DNA of 64,000 nucleotides from Pseudofrankia inefficax. Lineage in GTDB: Bacteria; Actinomycetota; Actinomycetes; Frankiales; Frankiaceae. The notes under the pieces were generated by a model. It was not told the DNA's origin, did not search any database, and saw only the letters and a program-made list of their open reading frames with translations. This document shows, in pieces, positions 7,960 through 16,510 of this stretch (its first letter is position 1; each line of letters begins with the position of its first letter). The stretch is taken from assembly GCF_000166135.1 (NCBI RefSeq), contig NC_014666.1, positions 2,356,001-2,420,000 of the forward strand. Reading direction: 5' to 3'. The position numbers were made by a program, and so were the translations under genes.

Positions 7960-9578
7960 CCACCACGGCCGACCCGACCGTCACGCCCGCGCGGGCGCCG
8001 CAGGTCGGTGACCTCTACCGCCCGTCGTTCCTGCCGGACCTGCTGATCGCCGCGCTCGGGCGCAACCCGGACCGGCCGGCGGTCTACATCGGCGACGTCG
8101 CGCTCACCGCATCCGAGGTCGCCGCCGAGATCAGCCGGTACGCGCAGGCCTACGCGTCGGTCGGCCTGCGGGTCGGCAGCCGGACCGCGATGCTGTCGCC
8201 GAACCGGCCCGAGGTGCTGTTCGCGATGGGCGCGAACATGATCACCGGCTGCCGCTCGACGTCGCTGCACCCGCTCGGCTCGCTTGACGACCACGTCTAC
8301 GTCCTCACCGACGCCGAGGTCGAGACGCTCGTCGTGGACGAGAAGTTCGCCGAGCGGGCGGCCGAGTACGTCCGCCGGGTGCCGACCCTGCGCCAGGTGG
8401 TCACCTTCGGGCCGACCGATCTCGGCCCCAACCTGCTGGAGCTCGCCGCCGGCTTCGAGCCGAAGCCGCTGAAGGCGCCGGACGTCGGCCCCGACGACGT
8501 CGGCGGCCTCACCTACACCGGCGGCACGACCGGCAAGCCCAAGGGCGTCATGGGCACCTACCGCGGCGCCGCCGCCATGACGAACATCCAGCTCACCGAG
8601 TGGCAGTGGCCCGACGAGCCACGGTTCCTGATGTGCACCCCGCTCAGCCACGCGGGGGCCGCCTTCTTCATCCCGGTGCTGCTGCGCGGCGGCTGCCTGG
8701 TGGTGCTGCCCGGCTTCGAGCCCGGCCTGGTGATCGAGGCCATCGAGAAGTACAAGATCAACTCGACCATGCTGGTCCCGACGATGATCTACGTCCTGCT
8801 CGACCACCCGAAGCTCGCCACCACGGACGTCTCCAGCCTGAAGACGATCTACTACGGTGCCGCCGCGATGTCGCCGACCCGGCTCGTCGAGGCGATCGGC
8901 CGGTTCGGCCCGATCTTCTTCCAGTACTACGGCCAGTCCGAGTCGCCGATGACGATCACTGTGCTGCGCAAGGAGGAGCACGACCTGTCCCGGCCCGAGC
9001 GGCTGGCCAGCTGCGGCCGGCCGGTGCCGTGGGTGCGGGTCGCACTGCTGGACGAGGACGGCAACGAGGTCCCGGACGGCGAGCCGGGGGAGATCTGCGT
9101 GCGGGGCCCGCTGAACTGCGGCGGCTACTGGAAGCTGCCCGAGCAGACGGCCGAGCTGTTCCGGCACGGCTGGCTGCACACCGGCGACATCGCCCGCCGC
9201 GACGCCGAAGGCTTCCTCTACATCGTCGACCGCAAGAAGGACATGGTCATCTCCGGCGGGTTCAACATCTTCCCGCGGGAGGTCGAGGACGTGCTCGCCA
9301 CGCACCCGGCGGTGGCCGCGGCGGCCGTCATCGGTGTGCCGGACGAGAAGTGGGGCGAGGCCGTGAAGGCCGTCGTCGTGCGCCGCCCCGGCGTCACCAC
9401 CCCCGAGGACGAGCTCACCGGCGAGCTGACCGCCCTGGTCCGGGACCGCAAGGGCTCCCACCACGCGCCGAAGACCATCGACTACGCCGACTCGATCCCG
9501 GTCAGCCCGCTGGGCAAGCCCGACAAGAAGGCCCTACGCGCCCGGTACTGGTCCGACACCACCCGCCAGGTGAACTGA
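7956..9578 (+). CDS. Second acyl-CoA synthetase (AMP-forming)
   Basis: A 540-residue adenylate-forming ligase with P-loop LTYTGGTTGKPKG, A5 region FFQYYGQSESPMT, hinge DRKKDMVISGGFNIFPREVED and A10 lysine in PLGKPDKK. Its ATG overlaps the stop of the preceding ligase by four bases, and a strong GGAGGTGAG lies in the 3' end of that gene. The two ligases are only distantly alike, so this is not a recent duplication; they may activate different chain lengths or successive intermediates. Third gene of the operon headed by the binding lipoprotein. Confidence 0.86.
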   Translation: MTTTADPTVTPARAPQVGDLYRPSFLPDLLIAALGRNPDRPAVYIGDVALTASEVAAEISRYAQAYASVGLRVGSRTAMLSPNRPEVLFAMGANMITGCRSTSLHPLGSLDDHVYVLTDAEVETLVVDEKFAERAAEYVRRVPTLRQVVTFGPTDLGPNLLELAAGFEPKPLKAPDVGPDDVGGLTYTGGTTGKPKGVMGTYRGAAAMTNIQLTEWQWPDEPRFLMCTPLSHAGAAFFIPVLLRGGCLVVLPGFEPGLVIEAIEKYKINSTMLVPTMIYVLLDHPKLATTDVSSLKTIYYGAAAMSPTRLVEAIGRFGPIFFQYYGQSESPMTITVLRKEEHDLSRPERLASCGRPVPWVRVALLDEDGNEVPDGEPGEICVRGPLNCGGYWKLPEQTAELFRHGWLHTGDIARRDAEGFLYIVDRKKDMVISGGFNIFPREVEDVLATHPAVAAAAVIGVPDEKWGEAVKAVVVRRPGVTTPEDELTGELTALVRDRKGSHHAPKTIDYADSIPVSPLGKPDKKALRARYWSDTTRQVN

Positions 9579-9776
9579 CCCGGTCCCACCGTTGAACTGA
9601 CCCAGCCCCCGTGATGGTCACGGGCGGCTGGGCCCCTCGGCGCGGCCAAAGGGCGTGCGCGGCAACGCGGCCCACGGAAGGATCTGGGAAACGGGCGCCG
9701 CGCGCGGTCCGGACGTCCGCCCGGTCCATCCACCAAGCTGACCAGCGGTTCCGCGGAACCGCGGTGAGGAGTAGCC

Positions 9777-10088
9777 ATGCCCGTCATCGTCGCGACCATG
9801 ATCCCGAAGGCGGACCAGGTCGACGAGGTCCGCGCGATCCTGGTGGAGCTCATCCCCGAGGTGCACCAGGAGCCGGGCTGCAAGCTCTACTCGTTGCACG
9901 AGGCCCCCGGCAAGTTCGTCTTCGTCGAGGAATGGGCCGACGACGCCGCGATGGCCGCGCACGGCGCCGGTCCCGCGATCGGCAAGATGTTCAGCGCGTT
10001 GGACGGGCGCCTCGACGGCCCGCCCGATCTCGTCTTCCTCACCCCGGTCCCCGCCGGCGACCCGGCCCTGGGCCAGCTGCGCGCCTGA
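9777..10088 (+). CDS. Antibiotic biosynthesis monooxygenase (ABM) domain protein
   Basis: A 103-residue single-domain protein with the ferredoxin-like dimeric alpha/beta fold of the ABM/YgiN family: MPVIVATMIPKADQVDEVRAIL..., then EPGCKLYSLHEAPGKFVFVEEWADDAAMAAHGAG. Members include quinol monooxygenases and heme-degrading enzymes that need no cofactor; many are uncharacterised. Start ATG with GTGAGGAG upstream. It lies 198 bases after the second acyl-CoA ligase on the same strand and may be read as the last gene of that group or from its own promoter. Confidence 0.78.
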   Translation: MPVIVATMIPKADQVDEVRAILVELIPEVHQEPGCKLYSLHEAPGKFVFVEEWADDAAMAAHGAGPAIGKMFSALDGRLDGPPDLVFLTPVPAGDPALGQLRA

Positions 10089-10119
10089 GCGACTTCGGCG
10101 GTCTCCGCGCGCTCGCCCC

Positions 10120-10644
10120 TCACCGCTCGTGGCGGCGAAGCGGCGCGCGGAGCCGGCGAATCCCGTAGGTCCTGGCGTATCGCGGGTAGTCGGCGAACCG
10201 CCGCAGGGGCCAGAGCGCATTGGTCCCTTCGGTCGAGCTCGCGTGCAGCAGCAGGAAGTCGTCGCCGACCCGGTCGCCGGTGTGAATGGCCACGTGGTTG
10301 ACCGCGAAGTCGCGGAAGTTCAGCAGCTCGCCGTCCCGGTACCGCGGCACGAACTCCTCCGGCGGCACCGGCGGGTCGGCGACCCCGAACCAGACGAGGT
10401 CGCCGGCCCTGGGCCTTGCCTGGGCGGGCACCGGCTCGAAATGCGCCCGGTCGCGGAACATCTCCAGCGAGCGCAGCGAGGCGGGCAGCCGATGGCCGAA
10501 GAGGTCCTGGAGCACGAGGTGCGCGAGCGCCACGCAGTTCAGCCCGCCCCGCAGGGCCTCGGCGCGGCTCGCGACCCTCGCCGGTCCCCGCGACCACTCG
10601 TACCGGAAGGCCGGGTCGAGGTAGGTCCGGAAGACGTCGTCCAT
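10120..10644 (-). CDS. NlpC/P60-like cysteine hydrolase domain protein
   Basis: A 174-residue cytoplasmic-looking protein without signal peptide. Its order of motifs resembles the NlpC/P60 (C40/CHAP-like) fold: GGLNCVALAHLVLQDLFG (candidate catalytic Cys), RPRAGDLVWFG, NHVAIHTGD (candidate His) and LLHASSTEG. The frame continues upstream, but the ATG at 10644 has GGGAGGTGG at ideal distance. It is divergent from the TerD gene. Family members cleave peptidoglycan peptides or other amide bonds; a secreted murein hydrolase is unlikely here because no export signal is visible. Assignment rests on motif spacing only. Confidence 0.6.
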   Translation of the reverse strand: MDDVFRTYLDPAFRYEWSRGPARVASRAEALRGGLNCVALAHLVLQDLFGHRLPASLRSLEMFRDRAHFEPVPAQARPRAGDLVWFGVADPPVPPEEFVPRYRDGELLNFRDFAVNHVAIHTGDRVGDDFLLLHASSTEGTNALWPLRRFADYPRYARTYGIRRLRAPLRRHER

Positions 10645-10797
10645 GGTCGGCCACCTCCCGGCCGAGCCTAGCGAGCTCCGGGTCAGCGGACCCGCGCTCG
10701 CGCCCCATCGAGTTGCTGGTCCTGTCCCGGGCGCGGCCCGGGTGTGGTTGGCTTGTCTGACCGGTTTCCCTGTTCCGAGGCCACAGGAGGCAACGTC

Positions 10798-11373
10798 GTG
10801 ACCGTCGACGTGACGAAGGGTCGTAGCGTCGCGCTCGGCAAGGATGGCGGCCTCCTCAGGGTGACCGTCGGCCTCGGCTGGGATCCGGCGCCCCGGGGCG
10901 CCGAGGACGACTTCGACCTGGACGCGAGCGCGCTCGCGCTGGGCGCGGATGATCTGATCATCTCGCCGCAGTACTTCGTCTTCTTCAACAACCTGGCCAG
11001 CCCCCGCAACGAGATCGTCCATCTGGGCGACAACCTGACCGGCGAGGGCAGCGGCGACGACGAGCAGATAGAAGTGCACCTGGACGGCCTGTCGACGTCG
11101 GTGGTCCGGGTCGTCTTCGCCGTCACGATTCACAACGCCGACTACCGGCACCAGAGCTTCGGCGACGTGCGTAACGCCTTCATCCGGGTCGTCGACTCCG
11201 GCCACGGCCTTGAGCTGGCCCGTTACAACCTGTCGACCGACGCGGCCACCGAGACCTCGATGCTGTTCGGCGAGCTCTTCCGGGCGAACGGCGGCTGGGG
11301 GTTCCGGGCGCTCGGCCAGGGCAGGACGGACGGGCTCGCCGGCATCGCCCGGCAGTTCGGCTTCGCCGTCTGA
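10798..11373 (+). CDS. terD: TerD-family stress/tellurium-resistance protein
   Basis: A 191-residue protein, the normal TerD length. Calcium-binding TerD hallmarks are present: LGWDP, DDFDLDASALAL, YFVFFNNLASP, HLGDNLTGEG and the repeated SFGDVRNAFIRV. The GTG start at 10798 has AGGAGG at 10784-10789 and gives the standard N-terminus VTVDVTKGRSVAL. TerD proteins are calcium-binding cytoplasmic stress factors linked to tellurite, phage and envelope stress; in Streptomyces they affect differentiation. It converges with the TerD-VWA gene, with a hairpin between the two. Confidence 0.9.
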   Translation: MTVDVTKGRSVALGKDGGLLRVTVGLGWDPAPRGAEDDFDLDASALALGADDLIISPQYFVFFNNLASPRNEIVHLGDNLTGEGSGDDEQIEVHLDGLSTSVVRVVFAVTIHNADYRHQSFGDVRNAFIRVVDSGHGLELARYNLSTDAATETSMLFGELFRANGGWGFRALGQGRTDGLAGIARQFGFAV

Positions 11374-11377
11374 ACGG

Positions 11378-11402
11378 CGCGGCCGGGGCGAGCCCGGCCG
11401 CG
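11378..11402. terminator. Bidirectional hairpin between terD and the TerD-VWA gene
   Basis: CGCGGCCGGG (11378-11387) and CCCGGCCGCG (11393-11402) form a perfect 10-bp stem with a 5-base loop, just after the terD stop and 45 bases beyond the end of the convergent gene. Confidence 0.65.
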
Positions 11403-11446
11403 TGCGCCCAGGTGAGTCCGTCGCCCGTGACCTGGGGGAGGACGCG

Positions 11447-12805
11447 TCAGACTGGGATGCCGGCCGCGCGCGCGGCCTGGAGCCAGACCGGGAACTCCGA
11501 CAGCAGCCGCTGGTAGAGCGCCGCGTCGTCGATCTCGTCCAGGTCGTCCACGGCGAAGAACCCCGCGTTGTCGACCACGCGCCCCGACAGCGTGTCGAGC
11601 TTCTCCAGGATCCCGTACTGCGCCTTGCCGACGCCGACGAACTGCCAGAAGATCGGCAGCTTCGACGCCTGCCGCAGCAGGTCCGCGATCATCCGGTCCC
11701 GGTAGAGCCCGCCGTCGGTGAGCACCAGCACCAGGGCGGGCGGCGGCGACGGAGCCCGGCCGAAGTGGTCGATGATGGCCGCGATGACCTTCTGCTCCTC
11801 GTTCTGGCCGCCGATGCCGTCCCAGTTCGGGATCGGCCAGCCGGCCGCCCGGGCCGCCTCCTCACGAGCGAGCGTCGCCTCCGCGCCGCCCTGGCCGGTC
11901 GTGGCCTTCCGCTGCCGGACGTACAGCGGAATCCAGTCGGCCAGGTAGTCGACCCGCAGCGGTGGCAGTGCCAGCGTCTCGGTCGCGTACGACCAGACGT
12001 CCAGGGTGCCGTCGTCGTCCATGGTCGCGGCGACGGCCGCGATCCGCTCGACGACGCGGCCCACGGTGCCGCGCTTGTACAGCGGCCGCATCGAGCCGGA
12101 CGCGTCGAGGGCGAGCCCCACCCGCGCCTGCTTGCCGGTCAGGCCCTGCTTGGACAGCACGACCTTCACCGCCTGCTTGCGCAGGTCCAGACGTTTGCGC
12201 ATGTCGATCTTCGCGTCGCCGGTCGACGGCAGGTCGAGCGCCTTCGCGGGTGGCGAGACATCCTCGTCGCCGCCGACGTCCACGCCGTAGTCGGTGGCCA
12301 GGCCGGCGAGGCCCGAGGCGTAGCCCTGGCCGACAGCCCTGACCTTCCACGAGCCGGCGCGCCGGTAGAGCTCGACGACGACCAGCGCCTTCTCCGGCCC
12401 CAGCGGCGGCGGGGTGAAGGTGGCGACCTCCTGGCCGGTGGACAGGTCCTTCACCGCGGCCCACACGTCGAGGCCGCCGAAGGTCAGCTCCGGGGTGACG
12501 ACGTCGATCGTCGCTGTCACCACGATCGCCTCGACGTCCGCGGGCTGCCGGGCCGGATCGATCGTCACGACCTCGGCCTGGCCACCGGGGGAGCGCCCGA
12601 TGTGGCGGACCGTGCCGTCCGGGCTGCTCGGCGCGTTGAAAAAGACCATGTCCGCGTCCTCGCGGACCTTCCCGGTCGCCCCGAGCCGCAGCGCGCAGAC
12701 GTCGAGTGACGTCCGGGATCCGGCGGCGCCGGCGGTCCGCCAGCCCACGGTGATCTCGACGGGCCGATCCGGAAGCGCGGTGTTCGCGCCTTTTGTCAGT
12801 TCCAC
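11447..12805 (-). CDS. TerD domain-VWA domain fusion protein (TerF-like)
   Basis: A 452-residue two-domain protein. Residues 1 to about 185 form a TerD domain (LTKGANTALP..., ITVGWRT, MVFFNAPSSPDG, VGQGYASGLAGLATDYGVDV). After a short charged linker, about residues 215-452 form a von Willebrand A domain with an intact metal-ion-dependent adhesion site, DASGSM, and LVLTDGG. This layout is that of TerF-type proteins in tellurium-resistance systems, thought to build metal-binding stress complexes with TerD. GTG start. It converges with terD, giving a compact two-gene Ter module without TerB, TerC or kinase/phosphoribosyltransferase partners in the window. Confidence 0.85.
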   Translation of the reverse strand: MELTKGANTALPDRPVEITVGWRTAGAAGSRTSLDVCALRLGATGKVREDADMVFFNAPSSPDGTVRHIGRSPGGQAEVVTIDPARQPADVEAIVVTATIDVVTPELTFGGLDVWAAVKDLSTGQEVATFTPPPLGPEKALVVVELYRRAGSWKVRAVGQGYASGLAGLATDYGVDVGGDEDVSPPAKALDLPSTGDAKIDMRKRLDLRKQAVKVVLSKQGLTGKQARVGLALDASGSMRPLYKRGTVGRVVERIAAVAATMDDDGTLDVWSYATETLALPPLRVDYLADWIPLYVRQRKATTGQGGAEATLAREEAARAAGWPIPNWDGIGGQNEEQKVIAAIIDHFGRAPSPPPALVLVLTDGGLYRDRMIADLLRQASKLPIFWQFVGVGKAQYGILEKLDTLSGRVVDNAGFFAVDDLDEIDDAALYQRLLSEFPVWLQAARAAGIPV

Positions 12806-12874
12806 GCGCGTAGTATTGCGCGCCGCGCCGCCCCGCCCCGCCCCGTTCTCAGGCGTCGTTCTCAGGTGCCGGCC

Positions 12875-13795
12875 TCAGGCGTCGGCCAACGCCTCGGCCC
12901 ACTCGGCGGCGATGACGCCGAACACGGCCGGGTCGCCGTCGCGGTTCCAGTACGCGGTGGCGACCTGGACGGCGTTCGCGCCCGCCCGCAGGAAGTCGGC
13001 CACGTCGCGGCCGGTCGTCACCCCGCCGGCACCGACGATCTCCACCGACGCGGGCAGCAGCCGGCGCAGCTGACGGACCTGGCCGAGCGCGACCGGGCGT
13101 AGCGCGGGCCCGGCGAGGCCGGCCAGCTCGACCCCGATGACCGGCCGGCCGGCGTCGTCGAACGCGAGACCGTTCGGGAACGTGTTGCTCGCGCAGACGT
13201 AGCGCGGGCCACCGCCCGCCGCGACCGCCGAGGCGAGCACCGCGGCGAGACCGGCGAGCGCCTCCGGATCCGAGAACGGCGAGATCTTCACGCCGTACGG
13301 GACGCGCGTCGGGGCGTCCCGCAGGACCGCGTCGACGGCGGCGAGGACCGCCGCGGTCTGGCCCTCGTCGAAGCAGGCGATCCGCTTCTGGGTGCCGCCG
13401 TCCCAGACGTTCGGGCAGGCGAGGTTGAGCTCCAGCAGATCGACGCCGGTCGGGGCGGCCGCCGCGGCGGACCGCGCGTAGTCGTCCACGCTGAAGCCGG
13501 CCACGCTCAGGATCAGCGGCTTGCCGGCGTCGTGCGCCGCGCGGGCCATCGCCGGCAGCTGCTCGACGTAGTACGCGAGGCCGCGGTTGGGCAGCCCGAG
13601 CGCGTTCAGCGAGAAGCCGTCGCCGGCGTGGTAGGTCGCGCCGGAGTTCCCGGTACGCGCGGCCACGGTGATCGAGCCGACGACGATCGCCGCCGCCGCC
13701 GACCGGGCCAGGTCCTGGACGTCGTCGAGCGACTTGCAGGTCCCGGCGGCGTTCATGACCGGATGCTCGAGGTCGATCCCACACAGCAGCGGCAT
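12875..13795 (-). CDS. Class-1A-like dihydroorotate dehydrogenase family protein
   Basis: A 306-residue FMN-dependent TIM-barrel protein of the dihydroorotate dehydrogenase family. MNAAGTCKSLDDVQDL is the usual start, NLACPN carries a Cys in the position of the catalytic base of class 1A enzymes (class 2 enzymes use Ser), and IVGAGGVTTGRDVADFLRAGANAVQVATAYW is the phosphate/FMN-binding end. It lacks the N-terminal extension of the membrane class 2 enzyme that actinobacteria normally use for pyrimidine synthesis, so it may be a second enzyme with another substrate. ATG start. It is read from its own promoter or after the metallopeptidase gene, separated by a strong hairpin. Confidence 0.8.
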   Translation of the reverse strand: MPLLCGIDLEHPVMNAAGTCKSLDDVQDLARSAAAAIVVGSITVAARTGNSGATYHAGDGFSLNALGLPNRGLAYYVEQLPAMARAAHDAGKPLILSVAGFSVDDYARSAAAAAPTGVDLLELNLACPNVWDGGTQKRIACFDEGQTAAVLAAVDAVLRDAPTRVPYGVKISPFSDPEALAGLAAVLASAVAAGGGPRYVCASNTFPNGLAFDDAGRPVIGVELAGLAGPALRPVALGQVRQLRRLLPASVEIVGAGGVTTGRDVADFLRAGANAVQVATAYWNRDGDPAVFGVIAAEWAEALADA

Positions 13796-13869
13796 GCCGT
13801 CCCCTTCCCCGCGGGCCCCTGCGGCCGACCTCGCGGTCGGCGGCGCCCTCCATCTTGCCTGGAAAGCGC

Positions 13870-13913
13870 CACGGGCCGGCGGCGCGGCTGGGCGACCGCG
13901 CCGCCGGCCCGTG
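13870..13913. terminator. Strong hairpin terminator downstream of the metallopeptidase gene
   Basis: CACGGGCCGGCGGCGCGG (13870-13887) pairs perfectly over 18 bp with 13896-13913 around an 8-base loop. It stands 46 bases past the stop of the minus-strand metallopeptidase gene and before the dihydroorotate dehydrogenase start. Confidence 0.75.
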
Positions 13914-13958
13914 CGGCCGGACAGGCAAAGAGGTACGACGAAACGGGTGGAGCGTGGG

Positions 13959-14756
13959 TCAGCCGAGCACGCCGGTCAGCGGCACGGAGCCGCTCGCGGA
14001 CTGCCCGATCGCGAAGCACTTGGCGGTGTCGTGCCGGTACCCGGTGAGGAAGGCGGCCGCCCGCTGGTCCGGTGTGCCGTGGGCGTCCGGGTCGGACGGC
14101 GACTCCTTGTGGAACCAGCTGTCACCCAGGCTGAAGAAGAGCACCGAGCCCTTGGCGACGTCGACCCCGGGCAGCCGCTTCGCGTCGTGCGAGAACTTCG
14201 CCTCCGTGCCGGCCAGGCAGTCGGCCTGGTTCTCCTCCGACCGCGACACCACGCCGACCCGGTTGGTCAGCCGCGAGACCCGGTGGCCGAGCTCGTGCAT
14301 GAGCACGAACATCGGGAAGGACGGGCCGCCCTGCTGGTAGAGGCGGGCCATGAAGTCCTGGCTGTACGCGACGGTGTCGTCGAGCCGGCAGTAGAACGCG
14401 TTGCCCTTGAAGTCGTCCGCGTTCCGGTCCTGCGCGCCGCACTGGTCGTCGGGAATCTGGCCGTCGCGGTAGACGACGAACCGAGGCGTGGTCCAGACGC
14501 TGCCCAGCTGCTGTGCCCAGTACGTGTTCACCCCGCCCGGGCAGCCGATCGGCCCGGTGATCACCTTCAGCGCGTCGGCCTCCGTGGTCGCGGCGCCACC
14601 GCAGTCGGAGCCGGCCGCGGGCTGGCCGGTCGCCGACGCCGGCGAGGTGGTCGAGGCGGTGGTGGTCGAGTCGACCGGGTTGCAGCCGCTGAGCATTCCC
14701 ACGGACAACGCCACCGAAACAGAGATAGCGGCGAATGCCGCCCATTTCGTTCGCAC
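13959..14756 (-). CDS. Neutral zinc metallopeptidase lipoprotein (YpfJ-like)
   Basis: A 265-residue exported protein. The signal peptide ends in lipobox MLSGC (Cys25). A Ser/Thr-rich linker follows, then a zinc-peptidase domain with the HELGH metal motif near residue 154 and the third ligand in SRSEENQADCLAG, the arrangement of the neutral zinc metallopeptidase family that includes YpfJ. NAFYCRLDDTVAYSQDFM and DPDAHGTPDQRAAAFLTGY also match that family. Substrate unknown; cell-envelope protein quality control is a reasonable guess. It is a single gene followed by a strong terminator. Confidence 0.82.
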   Translation of the reverse strand: MRTKWAAFAAISVSVALSVGMLSGCNPVDSTTTASTTSPASATGQPAAGSDCGGAATTEADALKVITGPIGCPGGVNTYWAQQLGSVWTTPRFVVYRDGQIPDDQCGAQDRNADDFKGNAFYCRLDDTVAYSQDFMARLYQQGGPSFPMFVLMHELGHRVSRLTNRVGVVSRSEENQADCLAGTEAKFSHDAKRLPGVDVAKGSVLFFSLGDSWFHKESPSDPDAHGTPDQRAAAFLTGYRHDTAKCFAIGQSASGSVPLTGVLG

Positions 14757-15013
14757 GCCGCGACCGTACCGGGTACCCGACCGAGCGCCGTTGCCCCGTC
14801 GGGACGGCGACAGTCATCCGCGGTGTCGCCAGTGTCGCGGGGCTGACTGGGTGCTATCCGGGCGACGCGGTCGCGCCACCGACCTCGGGCGGGACGGCCA
14901 GGGCTGGGACAGCGCCAGATGCCGGACTCATGTGGGATCGGGAGTGTAGACCGGTCGATTGTGGGTAATTTCCGGTCCGGGACATCCCCCAGACATTCAT
15001 AACGGGAGAAACA

Positions 15014-15217
15014 GTGGCCGACACGCGGGTCTACACCAGGACGAGTCTCGGAACGATCATCTACCTCGTCATTGGTCTGATCATCACGATTAGCCAGGGC
15101 TACTGGCACATCGACCGGTGGGACGGCCATTTCACGGGCAGCCTGCTCACCGCGATCGCCGCCACCCTTCTCTGGCCGATCTCGCTCTTCTACACCTTCA
15201 TTCTCACCCACCGGTGA
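15014..15217 (+). CDS. Small two-span membrane protein
   Basis: A 67-residue protein with two hydrophobic spans (about 13-28, LGTIIYLVIGLIITISQ; and 43-64, LLTAIAATLLWPISLFYTFIL) separated by a short polar WHIDRWDGHF loop. GTG start with CGGGAGA upstream and an AT-richer leader. Small conserved membrane proteins of this type are common in actinomycetes and have no known function. Its length and a clear ribosome binding site favour a real gene. It converges on the L,D-transpeptidase gene across a perfect hairpin. Confidence 0.65.
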   Translation: MADTRVYTRTSLGTIIYLVIGLIITISQGYWHIDRWDGHFTGSLLTAIAATLLWPISLFYTFILTHR

Positions 15218-15244
15218 CCTTGCGTTCCGCGTGGTCAGTCACCC

Positions 15245-15274
15245 GGATCGGCCGGCCGATGGGCCGGCCGATCC
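15245..15274. terminator. Bidirectional hairpin between convergent genes
   Basis: GGATCGGCCGGCC (15245-15257) pairs perfectly with GGCCGGCCGATCC (15262-15274) around a 4-base loop, between the small membrane protein and the L,D-transpeptidase gene. Confidence 0.75.
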
Positions 15275-15343
15275 GCTGTAGGTAACGAGTTCAGCCCGAG
15301 ATGTGTCGCGCCGCCCAGGGCGCCCTCCTGGCGGACCGTCCGG

Positions 15344-16285
15344 TCAGGTAATCGTGACCGGCGTCCCCACCGGCAACAGGGCGGCGAGTGCGGTGATGTC
15401 GGAGTTACGCAGGCGAATACAACCCATGCTGACGTCGGTGCCCACGCGGTCCGGCTGGTTCGTGCCGTGCAGGCCGATGATGCCGTTGCCGCCGTCGAAG
15501 TTCGTGATGACGTCAGAAAATCCGGAAAGCCCGAACGCGTATGGGCCCCAGGGTCCGGCCGGGTTCGCCGGTTTCAGGAGCTCGGCCAGGTAGAAATGGC
15601 CGAGTGGCGTCGGCGTCGTCCCGGTGCCGATGCCGACCGGATAGACGCCCGAGGGCTTGCCGTCCTTGAAGACGGTGAGTTCGTGGCGGGTTTTGTCGAC
15701 GGTGAGCGCGAACGGGGTCGCCGTCAGCCGGGTGTCCTTGGTCCGGATCCAGCCGGTCGACCCGTTCGGGCGCACCGGCAGCGACACCTGCAGCCAGTCC
15801 GGCTGGTAGTGCTTGACCAGGAGTACCAACGGCGCGCCCTCGGCGTTCGGGTTGGCGAGCGTGCTGGTCGGCTGCTCGGCGGACCGGCCAACCGGCGCGA
15901 CGGCCGGCGCCTGCGTGGCCGGCGGCTGCCGGGCCGGCGGCTCCGAGGTCGACGGCTGCGAGGTCGGTGCGTCGGCGTTCGTCACCGGCGCTGACTGGCC
16001 GAAGACCGGGATGGTGCCGGCTGCCGGCCACGCGACCAGGCTCCACCCCGCCGGAAGATGGGCCGGGTCGAGGCCGGCCGCGCGCGGTTTGGCCACCGGC
16101 CGGGTCGGGCTGGCCGAGACGCTCGGCTTCGGCCCCGCCACCGGCGAATGGCCGCCACCGCAGCCGGCCAGCGCGAGCCCGGCCGCGACCGTCACCGCGA
16201 TGGTCCTAACCGATGCCCGGGCAGCCTTACGGGCCGGCTTCGGCTCGTCCTGTCGACTCGCCGTCGTTCGGTCGCGCCTGCGCAC
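15344..16285 (-). CDS. L,D-transpeptidase (YkuD) lipoprotein
   Basis: A 313-residue exported enzyme. Lipobox LALAGC (Cys42) is followed by a long Pro/Ala/Thr linker and the YkuD catalytic domain with HGTNQPDRVGTDVSMGCIRLRN, giving His273 and nucleophile Cys289. L,D-transpeptidases make 3-3 peptidoglycan cross-links or attach proteins to the wall and are resistant to most penicillins. The middle region (TGWIRTKDTRLTATPF) resembles the small SH3-like segment often found before YkuD. GTG start with GGAGG eight bases upstream. Single gene. Confidence 0.88.
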   Translation of the reverse strand: MRRRDRTTASRQDEPKPARKAARASVRTIAVTVAAGLALAGCGGGHSPVAGPKPSVSASPTRPVAKPRAAGLDPAHLPAGWSLVAWPAAGTIPVFGQSAPVTNADAPTSQPSTSEPPARQPPATQAPAVAPVGRSAEQPTSTLANPNAEGAPLVLLVKHYQPDWLQVSLPVRPNGSTGWIRTKDTRLTATPFALTVDKTRHELTVFKDGKPSGVYPVGIGTGTTPTPLGHFYLAELLKPANPAGPWGPYAFGLSGFSDVITNFDGGNGIIGLHGTNQPDRVGTDVSMGCIRLRNSDITALAALLPVGTPVTIT

Positions 16286-16461
16286 TGCCCGGCCTCCGTC
16301 CGTCGTCCGTCGCAGGCGGCAGGTTACTTGCTGTAGTTGCCGGGAGACGGGCGCGGCGGGGTTCGGGCGGGAACCGAGCGGACACGGCCGCCCGTCCGCC
16401 TCGCGCCGGTATGGAGGCTCGCGCGGGCGCGCCGGGTATGAGTCGATCGCTCGACGTCTGA

Positions 16462-16497
16462 GGACCGGCCCAGGTAGATCCTGACCCGGGCCGGTCC
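16462..16497. terminator. Hairpin downstream of tex
   Basis: GGACCGGCCC (16462-16471) pairs with GGGCCGGTCC (16488-16497) around a 16-base loop, 13 bases beyond the tex stop codon. Confidence 0.55.
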
Positions 16498-16510
16498 CCA
16501 GCGAGTGGGC

